From NCBI GenBank assembly GCA_027347805.1, contig DAIEQP010000365.1, forward strand, positions 1 through 11,078: 11,078 nt of DNA, written 5' to 3'. A program made the position numbers and the translations under genes. Under the pieces are notes generated by a model, which was not told the origin of the DNA, made no database searches, and saw nothing but the letters and a program-made list of their open reading frames with translations. The DNA comes from Ignavibacteria bacterium (GTDB lineage: Bacteria > Bacteroidota > Ignavibacteria > Ignavibacteriales > Melioribacteraceae). Below are positions 1 to 6,780 of this stretch, piece after piece; position 1 is the first letter of the stretch, and every line of letters begins with the position of its first letter.

Positions 1-435
1 GAACGATTTGCGATTGCATTAGTCGGCTCTTCTGGAGAAGGAGGCGCCAAAATTCATAGAAGAACTTTTGGTGAACAGGTTGAAAATGTTGCTTCTTCTG
101 GAGAATATCATTGGATGGCGGGAAATTTTATAAAGTATGCAGGACCATTAACACCAAACGATCTTCCAGTTGATTCACACGAATTAATTGCTCTTTGTGC
201 TCCTCGGCCAGTTTTTATCGGTGCGGGTTCTCCAACTGTCGAAGGGCAATGGATTGATGCAAAAGGATCTTTTATTGCAGCAGTTAACGCAGGACCAGTA
301 AACAAACTGCTTGGAAAGAAAGATTTAGGTATAACAGAATTTCCTCCGATTGAAACAACTTTGACTGATGGCGATATTGCAATCCGTCAGCATAGCGGTG
401 GACATACAAACGGCCCAAACTGGGGAACCTTCTAA
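1..435 (+). CDS. CE15-type 4-O-methyl-glucuronoyl methylesterase, C-terminal part (5' truncated by window)
   Basis: The reading frame is open from the first base, so the gene begins outside the window; the ATG at 115 is internal. The visible 144 residues match the C-terminal part of bacterial carbohydrate esterase family 15, alpha/beta hydrolases that cleave the ester between lignin alcohols and 4-O-methyl-glucuronate on xylan. Seen directly are SGEGGAKIHRR (residues 11-21), EYHWMAGNFIKY, LPVDSHELIALCAPRPVF, WIDAKG and RQHSGGHTNGPNW near the end. From family knowledge, Glu13 in SGEGG and/or Asp86 in WIDAKG should be the acid member, and His135 (or His131) of HSGGH the catalytic histidine. The nucleophile Ser motif (GCSRxGK) would lie upstream and cannot be checked. 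It is the first visible gene of the plus-strand operon, 63 bp before the GH43 gene, which supports a glucuronoxylan substrate. Family assignment is firm, exact substrate is not. Confidence 0.87.
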   Translation, partial: ERFAIALVGSSGEGGAKIHRRTFGEQVENVASSGEYHWMAGNFIKYAGPLTPNDLPVDSHELIALCAPRPVFIGAGSPTVEGQWIDAKGSFIAAVNAGPVNKLLGKKDLGITEFPPIETTLTDGDIAIRQHSGGHTNGPNWGTF

Positions 436-487
436 ATTTTGCCGAAAAATATTTTAATGTTCCTAATCAAAAATAAATATCAACAAA

Positions 488-492
488 AAGGA
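488..492 (+). promoter_or_regulatory. Ribosome binding site deciding the GH43 start
   Basis: AAGGA lies 6 bases before the ATG at 499. It selects this ATG over the in-frame TTG at 439, which would add 20 residues with no signal-peptide character ahead of a clear signal peptide. Confidence 0.7.
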
Positions 493-498
493 TTAACG

Positions 499-2202
499 AT
501 GAAAAATTTTTTGTTACGTTCAATTGCAGTTTGTCTTTTTAGTTTTACAGCAATAATTGCTCAACAAAAGCCAACGTTCAACAATCCAATCTTAGCAGGA
601 TTTTATCCTGATCCAAGTTTAGTAAAAGTGGGAAGCGATTATTATCTGGTAAATTCAACTTTTGCTTATTATCCAGGCATACCAATTTTTCATAGTAAGG
701 ATTTAATTAGCTGGGAACAAATTGGAAATGTTCTTGATCGTCCCGAACAATTAAACCTGGATGGTTTTGGAGTATCGCGTGCGATTTTCGCTCCAGCAAT
801 TAAATATTACAAAGGGATTTTTTATTTGACATGTACTCTGGTTGATGGCGGTGGAAATTTTGTAGTTACTGCTAAAAATCCTGCAGGACCATGGTCGAAT
901 CCTGTATGGCTTCCACAAGTTAATGGAATCGATCCTTCGTTGTTTTTTGATGACAACGGAAAAGCTTATTTGATTTATAACAGTGATGCACCTGATAACA
1001 AACCTTTATATGAAGGTCATAGAACTATAAGGATGTACGATTTTGATTACAAGGAATTAAAAGTTGTTGGTGTAAATAAAATATTAGTAAATGGCGGAGT
1101 AGATTTTTCTAAGAAGCCAATATGGATTGAAGGACCTCATATTTACAAAAGAAACGGATTTTATTATTTGATACCTGCTGAAGGAGGTACAGCAGAGGAT
1201 CATTCTCAGGTGGTATTCAGAAGCAAAAATGTTGACGGGCCATTTGTGCCTTGGGAAAAAAATCCAATCCTCACACAACGAAATCTGGATCCCAAAAGCA
1301 AAAATCCGGTTACATGCACCGGGCACTCCGCACTTGTAGAAACTGATAAGGGTGACTGGTGGGCAATATTTTTAGCGTGCCGGCCATATGAACCTTTCGA
1401 AGAAAATTATTACAATACAGGCCGAGAAACATTTTTAGCACCAGTCAAATGGACAGATGATGGCTGGCCAATTATTAATCCTGATTATAAAGAAGTTCAA
1501 TTTTCATATCCGGTTCCAATTTCCCCGCAAAAGAAACTTGAAATTCCTCTGAATGGAAATTTTACATTAAGAGAAGATTTCACTAAAAATAAACTCCCGC
1601 TTTATTGGATATTCTTACGAACACCTCATGAAAAATGGTTTGATCTTTCTGAAAAACCTGGATTCCTAAAAATGAAATTGCTAACTGCAAACGTTTCGGG
1701 TACAGTAAATCCAAGTTTTGTTGCCAGAAGACAGCAGCATCAGAATGCAGTTGCATCAACTTCATTTTCTTTTGAACCGAAAAGTGAAAATGAGAAGGCC
1801 GGCTTAATTGTTTTTCATAATGAAGAACATTTTTATTATTTGTGTAAATCGAAAGAGGGAAATGACTACGTAGTTCAACTTTATAAATCAAATGCAGATA
1901 AACAAAACAATAACATGGAATTAATTTCGTCGCAGAAATTAAGTAATGAAATTACAGGAAAAAATCTTGAACTTAAGATTAAAGTTGAAGGGAAAGATTT
2001 TTCATTTTATTATTCACAGAAACCAGGTGAATGGATTTTGTTAAAAGATAAAATAGATGCTTCATTTCTAAGTGTAAAAAAAGCCTGGGCGTTTGTTGGA
2101 AGTGTTTTCGCAATGTATACAAAATCTCTTGGAGTGCCAAGTTCAAGCTCAGCTTACTTTGATTGGTTTGAATATTCCGGAAATGATTCTACAAATAAGT
2201 AA
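499..2202 (+). CDS. GH43 family beta-xylosidase / alpha-L-arabinofuranosidase with C-terminal beta-sandwich domain
   Basis: This 567-residue protein starts at the ATG at 499, preceded by AAGGA, with a signal peptide likely cleaved after residue 21 (FTAIIA/QQK). The five-bladed GH43 propeller covers about residues 24-345. Its three catalytic carboxylates are recognisable: Asp38 in GFYPDPS (general base), Asp145 in NGIDPSLFF (pKa modulator) and Glu211 in IWIEGPHIY (general acid), at the spacing usual for GH43 xylosidases. Residues about 355-560 form the concanavalin A-like C-terminal domain (GH43_C2 type) common in exo-acting GH43 xylosidases and arabinofuranosidases of subfamilies around 10-12. 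The enzyme probably hydrolyses terminal xylose or arabinose from xylo-oligosaccharides by inversion. It has no T9SS sorting domain, so a periplasmic or otherwise non-T9SS location is likely. It sits between the CE15 and CE4 genes in one operon. Which sugar it releases cannot be read from the sequence alone. Confidence 0.9.
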   Translation: MKNFLLRSIAVCLFSFTAIIAQQKPTFNNPILAGFYPDPSLVKVGSDYYLVNSTFAYYPGIPIFHSKDLISWEQIGNVLDRPEQLNLDGFGVSRAIFAPAIKYYKGIFYLTCTLVDGGGNFVVTAKNPAGPWSNPVWLPQVNGIDPSLFFDDNGKAYLIYNSDAPDNKPLYEGHRTIRMYDFDYKELKVVGVNKILVNGGVDFSKKPIWIEGPHIYKRNGFYYLIPAEGGTAEDHSQVVFRSKNVDGPFVPWEKNPILTQRNLDPKSKNPVTCTGHSALVETDKGDWWAIFLACRPYEPFEENYYNTGRETFLAPVKWTDDGWPIINPDYKEVQFSYPVPISPQKKLEIPLNGNFTLREDFTKNKLPLYWIFLRTPHEKWFDLSEKPGFLKMKLLTANVSGTVNPSFVARRQQHQNAVASTSFSFEPKSENEKAGLIVFHNEEHFYYLCKSKEGNDYVVQLYKSNADKQNNNMELISSQKLSNEITGKNLELKIKVEGKDFSFYYSQKPGEWILLKDKIDASFLSVKKAWAFVGSVFAMYTKSLGVPSSSSAYFDWFEYSGNDSTNK

Positions 2203-2237
2203 TTAATTATTAATTGATTTTAAAATGAGAGAATAGT

Positions 2238-3044
2238 ATGAATAAATTGTCGGCAAGTAAAATTTTAATATTTCTTTTAGGAATAATTTTTTTCATAACA
2301 GGAAAAAACATGAACTCACAGACACTTCCGGGTAAAACACAAAAGTGCATAGTAAGTTTAACTTATGATGACGGTATTGATATAGACCTAGATAATGTGG
2401 TTCCCGCCCTTGATTCTGTTGGATTCAAAGGAACATTTTATGTGCCTGCCAATTCTGAATCACTTAATAAAAGAATGTACGAATGGAAAGCAGTTGCTAA
2501 AAACGGTCATGAACTAGGCAATCATACTTCTTTTCATCCATGTAACGGAAAATCAAAAAAACGTGATTGGGTTTCTCCGGATTATGATATGGACATTTAT
2601 ACCATGAGAAGAATGGTTGATGAAATAAAGTTAGCGAATGTTATGCTGAAAGCAATCGATGGAAAGACTGTAAGAACTTTTGCCTACACTTGCGGTGACC
2701 AGGAAATAAACGGTGAAAATGTCTGGGATAAAATTAAAGATGAATTTGTTGCTGCTCGCGGAGTAAATGGAGAAATGCCGACTATTGATCAGGTAAAACT
2801 TAATAATATCGGATCATACATGATGGCCAATAATTCCGGTGAAGATATGATTAGCCTGGTAAAACAAGCAATGAAAACAAACTCGTTAATTGTATTTCTT
2901 TTTCATGGTGTCGGCGGCGGACATAATATTAACGTTTCGCTTGAAGCTCATAGTAAACTCCTTCATTTTCTCAAACAAAATGAAAAAGATATTTGGGTCG
3001 CGCCATTCATTGACGTTGCCGAATATGTAAAGACGAACAGATAA
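2238..3044 (+). CDS. CE4 polysaccharide deacetylase (NodB homology domain)
   Basis: A 268-residue exported deacetylase with a hydrophobic N-terminal segment (residues about 9-21) that is a signal peptide or anchor. The NodB motifs are present: TYDDG (residues 42-46; Asp44 probable base, Asp45 metal ligand), HTSFH (96-100; His96 and His100 metal ligands), RTFAYTCG (Arg146) and LFHG (His223, probable catalytic acid). The metal-binding Asp-His-His set is therefore complete. The family removes N- or O-acetyl groups from polysaccharides; it includes chitin and peptidoglycan deacetylases as well as acetylxylan esterases. The start at 2238 has a purine-rich GAGAGAA upstream; the in-frame ATG at 2310 would delete the signal segment. 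It lies 35 bp after the GH43 gene and 18 bp before the SGNH esterase gene, a context favouring acetylxylan. Fold is sure, substrate is inferred. Confidence 0.88.
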   Translation: MNKLSASKILIFLLGIIFFITGKNMNSQTLPGKTQKCIVSLTYDDGIDIDLDNVVPALDSVGFKGTFYVPANSESLNKRMYEWKAVAKNGHELGNHTSFHPCNGKSKKRDWVSPDYDMDIYTMRRMVDEIKLANVMLKAIDGKTVRTFAYTCGDQEINGENVWDKIKDEFVAARGVNGEMPTIDQVKLNNIGSYMMANNSGEDMISLVKQAMKTNSLIVFLFHGVGGGHNINVSLEAHSKLLHFLKQNEKDIWVAPFIDVAEYVKTNR

Positions 3045-3062
3045 TTCCAACTGGAGAAATTT

Positions 3063-5000
3063 ATGAATTCAATTAAGAAAGGTTTGATGTGGATTTTAGT
3101 ATTACTTACTGTTTCCGAATTAATTCAGGCGGAAGTAAAACTACCTAAATTGGTTAGCGATGGTATTGTTTTACAAAGAAATGTTCCATTAAAAATCTGG
3201 GGATGGGCTTCATCTCTTGAAAAAGTAAATGTTTTATTTCTAGGCAAGACCTATTCAGCAACTGCAAATGAAAAAGGTGAGTGGAGTATAAATTTGCCAA
3301 AACTAAAGGCTGGCGGCCCGTTTGAAATGACTATTGAAGCTTCGAACAAAATAATTCTTAAGGATATACTTGTTGGAGATGTCTGGATTTGTTCGGGTCA
3401 ATCAAATATGCAGACATTGGTAAGCCGTGTTCAAGACTTATATAAAGATGAAATTGCAAACTGTGAGAACAGTTTTATCCGCCAGTATACAGTTCCAATG
3501 AAATATGATTTTACAAAAAAACTGGAGGATATAAGCGGGGGGAAGTGGGAGTCAACTAATCCTAAAAGTATTATGAATTTCAGTGCTGTTGCTTATTTCT
3601 TTTCAAAAAATTTATATGAAAAATATCATGTGCCAATTGGCACCATTATTTCTGCCGTCGGCGGCACTCCGATTGAAGCATGGATAAGTGCAGATGTTTT
3701 GAAAGATTTTCCGTCACAGGTCGAAATGCTTAAAAAAGTTCAGGCACCTGATTATGTAGAAAATATAATGAACAATGAAAAACAAAGAGACGCAGATTGG
3801 TATTCAACATTAAACAATAATGATCTTGGGTATAAAGGGCCGGTTTATTGGAAGAATGAAAATTATGATGCATCATCATGGAAAGAAATGATTCTGCCTG
3901 GATTTTGGAGTGAAACAGAGCTTGGCAGAGTAAATGGCGTGGTTTGGTTTCGTAAAGAATTTGAAGTATCAAAATCATTTTTGGATAAAACCGTACGGCT
4001 TGATCTTGGAAGAATTGTAGACAGTGATTCAGCATTTGTAAATGGAAAATATGTTGGCAACATTACTTATCAATATCCGCCAAGGGTTTATTCAATTCCA
4101 GCCGGTATATTAAAAGAGGGTAAAAATGTAATTGTTGTACGAGTTGTAAACAATGCGGGAAGAGGCGGATTTATAAAAGACAAACCATATCAACTTTCGG
4201 TAGATAAAGAAATAATTGATTTGAAAGGGGAGTGGCAGTATAAACTTGGCGCTACTGCAAAACCATTGCCACCAACAACTTTTTTCCAGTATTACCCGAC
4301 CGGATTATATAATGGGATGATTGCACCGCTGGCAAATTATTCTATAAAAGGATTTTTATGGTATCAGGGCGAATCGAATACAGGAAGAGCAAAAGAATAT
4401 CAAAAATTATTTCCGGCACTTATAAATGACTGGCGAGTTTTATGGAATAATCAGAAACTTCCGTTTGTGTATGCGCAGTTACCAAATTACATGGAGCCTA
4501 AAGAACAACCATCCGAAAGCCAATGGGCAGAACTACGTGAAGCTCAGATGAAAACATTATCAGTTCCGTACACCGCAATGGCTGTTACAATTGATCTTGG
4601 TGAATGGAATGATATTCATCCTTTTAGGAAGAAAGATGTTGGAGACCGTTTGGCGACAGCAGCAAAAAAAGTTGCATATAGTGAGGAGAAAATAATTCCA
4701 TCCGGACCAATATTTAAATCTGCTAAGATTAAAAAAAATAAAGTGATTGTTACATTTAAAAATGTTGGTAAAGGTCTGATATCCAAAGATGGAAAAGAGT
4801 TAAAATACTTTTCAATAGCCGGCGCCGATAAGAAATTTATTTGGGCAAATGCAGAAATACAAAAAAATAGTGTTGTTGTGTTTTCTGATAAAATTAATGA
4901 GCCGCTTTTTGTCCGATATGCCTGGGCTGATAATCCTTCAGGTGTGAATTTTTATAACAAAGAAGGATTTCCTGCTTCACCATTCAGAACTGATGATTAA
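3063..5000 (+). CDS. Sialate O-acetylesterase-like SGNH esterase with inserted GH2-type jelly-roll domain
   Basis: A 645-residue exported protein with a signal peptide probably cut after residue 23 (ELIQA/EVK) and a strong GGAG ribosome site at 3053-3056. Residues about 24-104 form an N-terminal beta domain. The SASA/SGNH catalytic domain begins at about 105 with WICSGQSNM (nucleophile Ser114), continues with SAVGGTPIEAW (197-207) and FLWYQGESN (431-439, Glu437), and closes with NDIHP (Asp517 and His519, the DxxH-type dyad). The catalytic domain is interrupted at about 262-395 by a segment with WFRKEFEV, a LDLGRIVDSDSAFVNG stretch and NVIVVRVVNNAG, which resembles the sugar-binding jelly roll of GH2 enzymes. 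Family members hydrolyse O-acetyl esters of sugars. In bacteria with xylan loci such proteins are candidates for acetylxylan or acetylated-oligosaccharide esterases, so the sialate name should not be taken literally. It lies 28 bp before the T9SS deacetylase gene. Confidence 0.88.
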   Translation: MNSIKKGLMWILVLLTVSELIQAEVKLPKLVSDGIVLQRNVPLKIWGWASSLEKVNVLFLGKTYSATANEKGEWSINLPKLKAGGPFEMTIEASNKIILKDILVGDVWICSGQSNMQTLVSRVQDLYKDEIANCENSFIRQYTVPMKYDFTKKLEDISGGKWESTNPKSIMNFSAVAYFFSKNLYEKYHVPIGTIISAVGGTPIEAWISADVLKDFPSQVEMLKKVQAPDYVENIMNNEKQRDADWYSTLNNNDLGYKGPVYWKNENYDASSWKEMILPGFWSETELGRVNGVVWFRKEFEVSKSFLDKTVRLDLGRIVDSDSAFVNGKYVGNITYQYPPRVYSIPAGILKEGKNVIVVRVVNNAGRGGFIKDKPYQLSVDKEIIDLKGEWQYKLGATAKPLPPTTFFQYYPTGLYNGMIAPLANYSIKGFLWYQGESNTGRAKEYQKLFPALINDWRVLWNNQKLPFVYAQLPNYMEPKEQPSESQWAELREAQMKTLSVPYTAMAVTIDLGEWNDIHPFRKKDVGDRLATAAKKVAYSEEKIIPSGPIFKSAKIKKNKVIVTFKNVGKGLISKDGKELKYFSIAGADKKFIWANAEIQKNSVVVFSDKINEPLFVRYAWADNPSGVNFYNKEGFPASPFRTDD

Positions 5001-5028
5001 AAATCTAGCTTAAAAATCTGGAGTAGTA

Positions 5029-6342
5029 ATGAATTATAAAAAAGTTTTCTGCTTGCTGTTTTTCTTCTTAACATTTAATGTTTTTCCTCAAAATATTATT
5101 AAACCGTATGAAGTAGCAACCTGGCAGGGATTCAAATCAGGTGCAATAACATTTACTTTCGATGACAATACTCCAAATCAGATTTCAATTGTATTGCCAA
5201 TGTTCAATGAATATGGTTACAAGATGACATTTTTCCCGGTAATCAATTGGGGCCCTAACTGGGCTGCACTACAGGCGGCAGCACAAAACGGTCATGAAGT
5301 TGGCAGTCATACAGTTTCGCATCCAGGATTGAATACTTTATCAACAGATCAGCAAACGGCTGAATATAAAAATTCACAGGATGCTATTAACGCAAAAGTA
5401 ACTGCACAAAAATGTTTGACAATTGCTTATCCAAACTGTGTAACAGGAAACGTCGCATTATTAAAACAATATTTTATTGCCGGAAGAATATGTTCCGGTA
5501 CAATAATCCCCAAGAATCCGTCTGACTTTATGAATCTAAGTTCATTTGTATGTGGTTCACAAAGTTCAATCCAGCGAACGAGTGACTTTACTGCAAAGTT
5601 CGATGCAGCGGCTTCGTCAAACGGCTGGCTTGTACTCTTAATACATGCGATCGATAGTGAATCAGGATATTCACCAACAAGTTCAGCACAACTTAAAGGT
5701 GCTCTCGATTATATAAAAACTAATGACAATAAATTCTGGGTATCCACTTTTGGTAATGTTGCCCGATATATAAAAGAAAGAAATTCAATTTCAATTTCGG
5801 AATCTGTCGGACTGAATAATAATATAACAGTTAAAGTAACAGATACACTTGATAATTCGATTTACAATGTTCCGTTAACAATCAGAAGACCAATTCCTGA
5901 TGGATGGACAGCATATGAGTTAAAACAAAATGGCTCTGCATTGTCTTCACAATTAATTGAAAGCGGCGGTGTAAAATATATTACATTCGATGTCGTACCT
6001 GATGCGGGAGACATTATTCTTTCCAAATCATCAGCAACTGATATTAAGCAAGAAAAAATTGGATCAGTTCCATCAGGGTTTTCTCTTAATCAAAATTATC
6101 CTAACCCTTTTAACCCCAGCACCACAATTAGCTACTCTATAAAGGAAACAGGTTTTGTCAGTTTAAAGGTTTTTGATACTTTGGGAAAAGAAGTGGCAAC
6201 TTTGGTTGAGCAAATTAAACAGCCCGGTATTTACTTTTCTAAATTTTCGATTCAAAATTCGGAAATTGCCTCAGGTGTTTATTTTTATACTCTTAGGGCC
6301 GGAAATTATTTTGAAACAAAGAAAATGATGCTTGTAAAATAA
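5029..6342 (+). CDS. CE4-like polysaccharide deacetylase with type A T9SS sorting domain
   Basis: A 437-residue secreted deacetylase and the last gene of the operon, with a GGAG ribosome site at 5020-5023. The order is a signal peptide (residues 1-20, cut near NVFPQ), a NodB domain (about 38-250), a beta-sandwich linker (about 255-335) and a C-terminal T9SS type A sorting domain (about 350-437) with NQNYPNPFNPSTTI, SLKVFDTLGKEVATL, SGVYFYTL and the basic end KKMMLVK. The NodB motifs are TFDDN (43-47; Asp45, Asp46), HTVSH (94-98; His94, His98) and LLIHAI (His206). Two deviations from classical CE4 are visible: Asn replaces Gly in TFDDG, and the conserved Arg of motif 3 is Leu130 (LTIAYPN). The metal ligands are intact, so an active enzyme is likely. 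The sorting domain means export through the outer membrane and surface attachment or release. It is the only product here whose visible sequence carries this signal. Confidence 0.88.
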   Translation: MNYKKVFCLLFFFLTFNVFPQNIIKPYEVATWQGFKSGAITFTFDDNTPNQISIVLPMFNEYGYKMTFFPVINWGPNWAALQAAAQNGHEVGSHTVSHPGLNTLSTDQQTAEYKNSQDAINAKVTAQKCLTIAYPNCVTGNVALLKQYFIAGRICSGTIIPKNPSDFMNLSSFVCGSQSSIQRTSDFTAKFDAAASSNGWLVLLIHAIDSESGYSPTSSAQLKGALDYIKTNDNKFWVSTFGNVARYIKERNSISISESVGLNNNITVKVTDTLDNSIYNVPLTIRRPIPDGWTAYELKQNGSALSSQLIESGGVKYITFDVVPDAGDIILSKSSATDIKQEKIGSVPSGFSLNQNYPNPFNPSTTISYSIKETGFVSLKVFDTLGKEVATLVEQIKQPGIYFSKFSIQNSEIASGVYFYTLRAGNYFETKKMMLVK

Positions 6343-6368
6343 GCGTTATATGCATTAAGCTTTGAAAT

Positions 6369-6399
6369 CCTTGGCTATTTTGCTGAGGCTTTTTTCTTT
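6369..6399 (+). terminator. Candidate intrinsic terminator of the plus-strand esterase operon
   Basis: CCTTGGC (6369-6375) can pair with GCTGAGG (6382-6388) as a 7-bp stem with two G-U wobbles around a 6-base loop. It is followed by C, six T, C, TTT. It lies 27 bases after the last stop codon of the operon and overlaps the final codons and stop of the convergent SemiSWEET gene. Confidence 0.55.
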
Positions 6400-6650
6400 C
6401 CATACTTTATAATCATAACAAGAATATAAAAAACCATTAAACAAGTAAGACTATTAGCCAAAATTATTGGTGTAGAGCTTACTACAAATCCATATATGAC
6501 CCATAGAAATAATCCAGCACAAAACATTAGAAAGGTACCTAGAGATAAATCGCTAGTATGTTTTGTTTTATAAACTTTGTAAGCTTGAGGAATGAATGCA
6601 CATGTTGTTCCAAGAGCAGCAAAATAACCAAGCAAATCTACTGAAGTCAT
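6375..6650 (-). CDS. SemiSWEET (MtN3/PQ-loop) sugar transporter
   Basis: A 91-residue, three-helix membrane protein of the SemiSWEET family, which dimerises to form a facilitative sugar pore. Helices are at about residues 6-24, 36-57 and 62-83, followed by a basic tail (KYGKKKASAK). The PQ motif is in FIPQAYKVYKTK (Pro21, Gln22). Trp50 and Asn66 are 16 residues apart, matching the sugar-pocket Trp/Asn pair of characterised SemiSWEETs. I place the start at 6650, giving the usual family length. The longer frame starting at 6743 would be translated from the hairpin of the upstream terminator and has no recognisable leader. A weak GGAT precedes the chosen ATG. It is on the same strand as the receptor gene but separated by that terminator, and converges on the esterase operon. 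A role in xylose or other sugar movement is suggested only by context. Confidence 0.85.
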   Translation of the reverse strand: MTSVDLLGYFAALGTTCAFIPQAYKVYKTKHTSDLSLGTFLMFCAGLFLWVIYGFVVSSTPIILANSLTCLMVFYILVMIIKYGKKKASAK

Positions 6651-6712
6651 AATTGTATCCGTTTTTAATTGTTTCAAAAATAATCTATTCATAGAATTAA
6701 TTACATACCAGC

Positions 6713-6744
6713 AAAAACAAAATGCCCGGAATACACCGGGCATT
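6713..6744 (-). terminator. Intrinsic terminator of the propeller-chemoreceptor gene
   Basis: AATGCCCGG (6721-6729) and CCGGGCATT (6736-6744) form a perfect 9-bp stem with a 6-base loop. Read on the minus strand the hairpin is followed by TTTTGTTTTTG (6720 down to 6710). It lies 37 bases after the receptor stop codon. The plus strand has no comparable T run, so it acts leftward. Confidence 0.85.
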
Positions 6745-6780
6745 CATTTAATTACTGTAAGGTGTTTTTTGAAAGTTGAA

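Noticed and set aside
115..117. ATG as the start of a 106-residue protein at the left edge
   Set aside because: CE15 sequence continues upstream in the same frame, so this is an internal methionine.
439..498. TTG start giving the GH43 protein 20 extra N-terminal residues
   Set aside because: The ATG at 499 has AAGGA at proper spacing and begins a clear signal peptide; the extension would bury it.
1084..4063. Minus-strand open frames of 66-102 codons opposite the GH43 and SGNH esterase genes
   Set aside because: They are antisense to conserved catalytic domains and show no protein-like features.
6651..6743. Longer N-terminus of the SemiSWEET frame (start at 6743)
   Set aside because: Its first codons fall in the hairpin of the receptor terminator, and the family length and topology fit the start at 6650.
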